Origin: an uncultured Desulfuromonas sp.
Lineage (GTDB): Bacteria; Desulfobacterota; Desulfuromonadia; Desulfuromonadales; Trichloromonadaceae
Assembly: GCA_937982495.1 (NCBI GenBank)
Contig: CALJLX010000437.1
Location: 1-6,545 of the forward strand
Length of the DNA stretch: 6,545 nucleotides
Reading direction: 5' to 3'
Positions 6,386 to 6,545 of the stretch are shown in pieces. Under the pieces are notes generated by a model. It was not told the origin of the DNA. It did no database searches and was given only the letters and a program-made list of their open reading frames with translations. Position numbers and translations under genes: made by a program. Position 1 is the stretch's first letter. Every line of letters starts with the position of its first letter.

Positions 6386-6471
6386 AAGACCAACAGGGCC
6401 TGCCAGCAGGCGACACCGACGGTGGCGAACAGCAAGGTCAGGCCGATCAGTTTCTGGAGAATTTTTGGCAT
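6382..6471 (-). CDS. 29-residue single-helix membrane peptide, coupled to xpaC
   Basis: A short frame starts at the ATG at 6471-6469 and ends in a TGA that overlaps the xpaC start as ATGA. The product starts MPKILQKLIG and continues as one hydrophobic stretch (about residues 8-29, including LTLLFATVGVACW) with no charged residue after K7. This gives a single membrane helix, with the basic N-terminus expected inside. GGGGGGAAA with a six-base spacer (6486-6478) is a plausible ribosome binding site, and an in-frame stop lies 24 bases before the ATG, so this is not the tail of a longer gene. The tight coupling suggests it either drives xpaC translation or works as a small partner of the XpaC membrane protein; both are inference. 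No family is recognised. A lipoprotein reading through the VAC triplet is unlikely, because almost no mature chain would follow. Confidence 0.6.
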   Translation of the reverse strand: MPKILQKLIGLTLLFATVGVACWQALLVL

Positions 6472-6477
6472 GCTGGC

Positions 6478-6486
6478 TTTCCCCCC
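6478..6486 (-). promoter_or_regulatory. Probable ribosome binding site of the 29-residue peptide
   Basis: On the minus strand GGGGGGAAA precedes the ATG at 6471 by six bases and can pair with the 16S rRNA tail through GG-G-GG with one G-U pair. It is the only good initiation signal upstream of the xpaC-like gene, which has none of its own. The remaining bases to the window end (6487-6545) hold no clear promoter. Confidence 0.45.
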
Positions 6487-6545
6487 ATATTCCGGTCAGG
6501 TTCGTCCGGTCGGCATTTTCAAACTTGCAACTGACTGAAAGTACT

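Noticed and set aside
6487..6509. Two CCGG-containing repeats upstream of the 29-residue peptide as an operator or hairpin
   Set aside because: Only four contiguous pairs form before a mismatch, and such repeats are common in GC-rich DNA.

Overview
The window reads as a chromosomal segment of a Gram-negative bacterium of moderately high GC. The main evidence is a lipoprotein zinc protease of the outer-membrane LoiP type, a YqhA-type membrane protein and a UppP with the SSSAH variant of its active-site motif. These relatives are most familiar to me from Gammaproteobacteria, but the mixture would also fit Desulfuromonadota. The assignment is tentative and comes from remembered family resemblance, not from a search. 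No rRNA, tRNA, CRISPR array, insertion sequence or convincing intrinsic terminator was seen, and no gene-free stretch exceeds about 110 bases.

Left part (1-2185): a YqhA/UPF0114 membrane protein gene, cut by the left edge, and uppP (undecaprenyl-diphosphate phosphatase) lie in tandem on the minus strand. Divergent from uppP is a PAP2-type membrane phosphatase with an intact catalytic signature. Two unrelated families of polyprenyl/lipid-phosphate phosphatase therefore share one 86-base intergenic region, which suggests lipid-carrier recycling or phospholipid headgroup metabolism.

Middle (2182-3066): a LoiP-like M48 lipoprotein protease faces the PAP2 gene tail to tail, with their stop codons overlapping by 4 bases.

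Right part (3163-6471, minus strand): an operon-like run of a 29-codon single-helix membrane peptide, an XpaC-family membrane protein, a TelA/KlaA toxic-anion-resistance protein, an optional 40-codon ORF, and a protein fusing a TerB-like domain to a DUF697 membrane domain. XpaC next to TelA is a known pairing (xpaC-yaaN in Bacillus subtilis). The added TerB-DUF697 protein and the two tiny ORFs joined by ATGA overlaps are the least explained part of the window. loiP follows the TerB-DUF697 gene after 96 bases on the same strand and could be the last gene of the same transcript. The general theme is cell-envelope maintenance and stress, but no gene here has a function fixed by the sequence beyond the two phosphatases and the protease.
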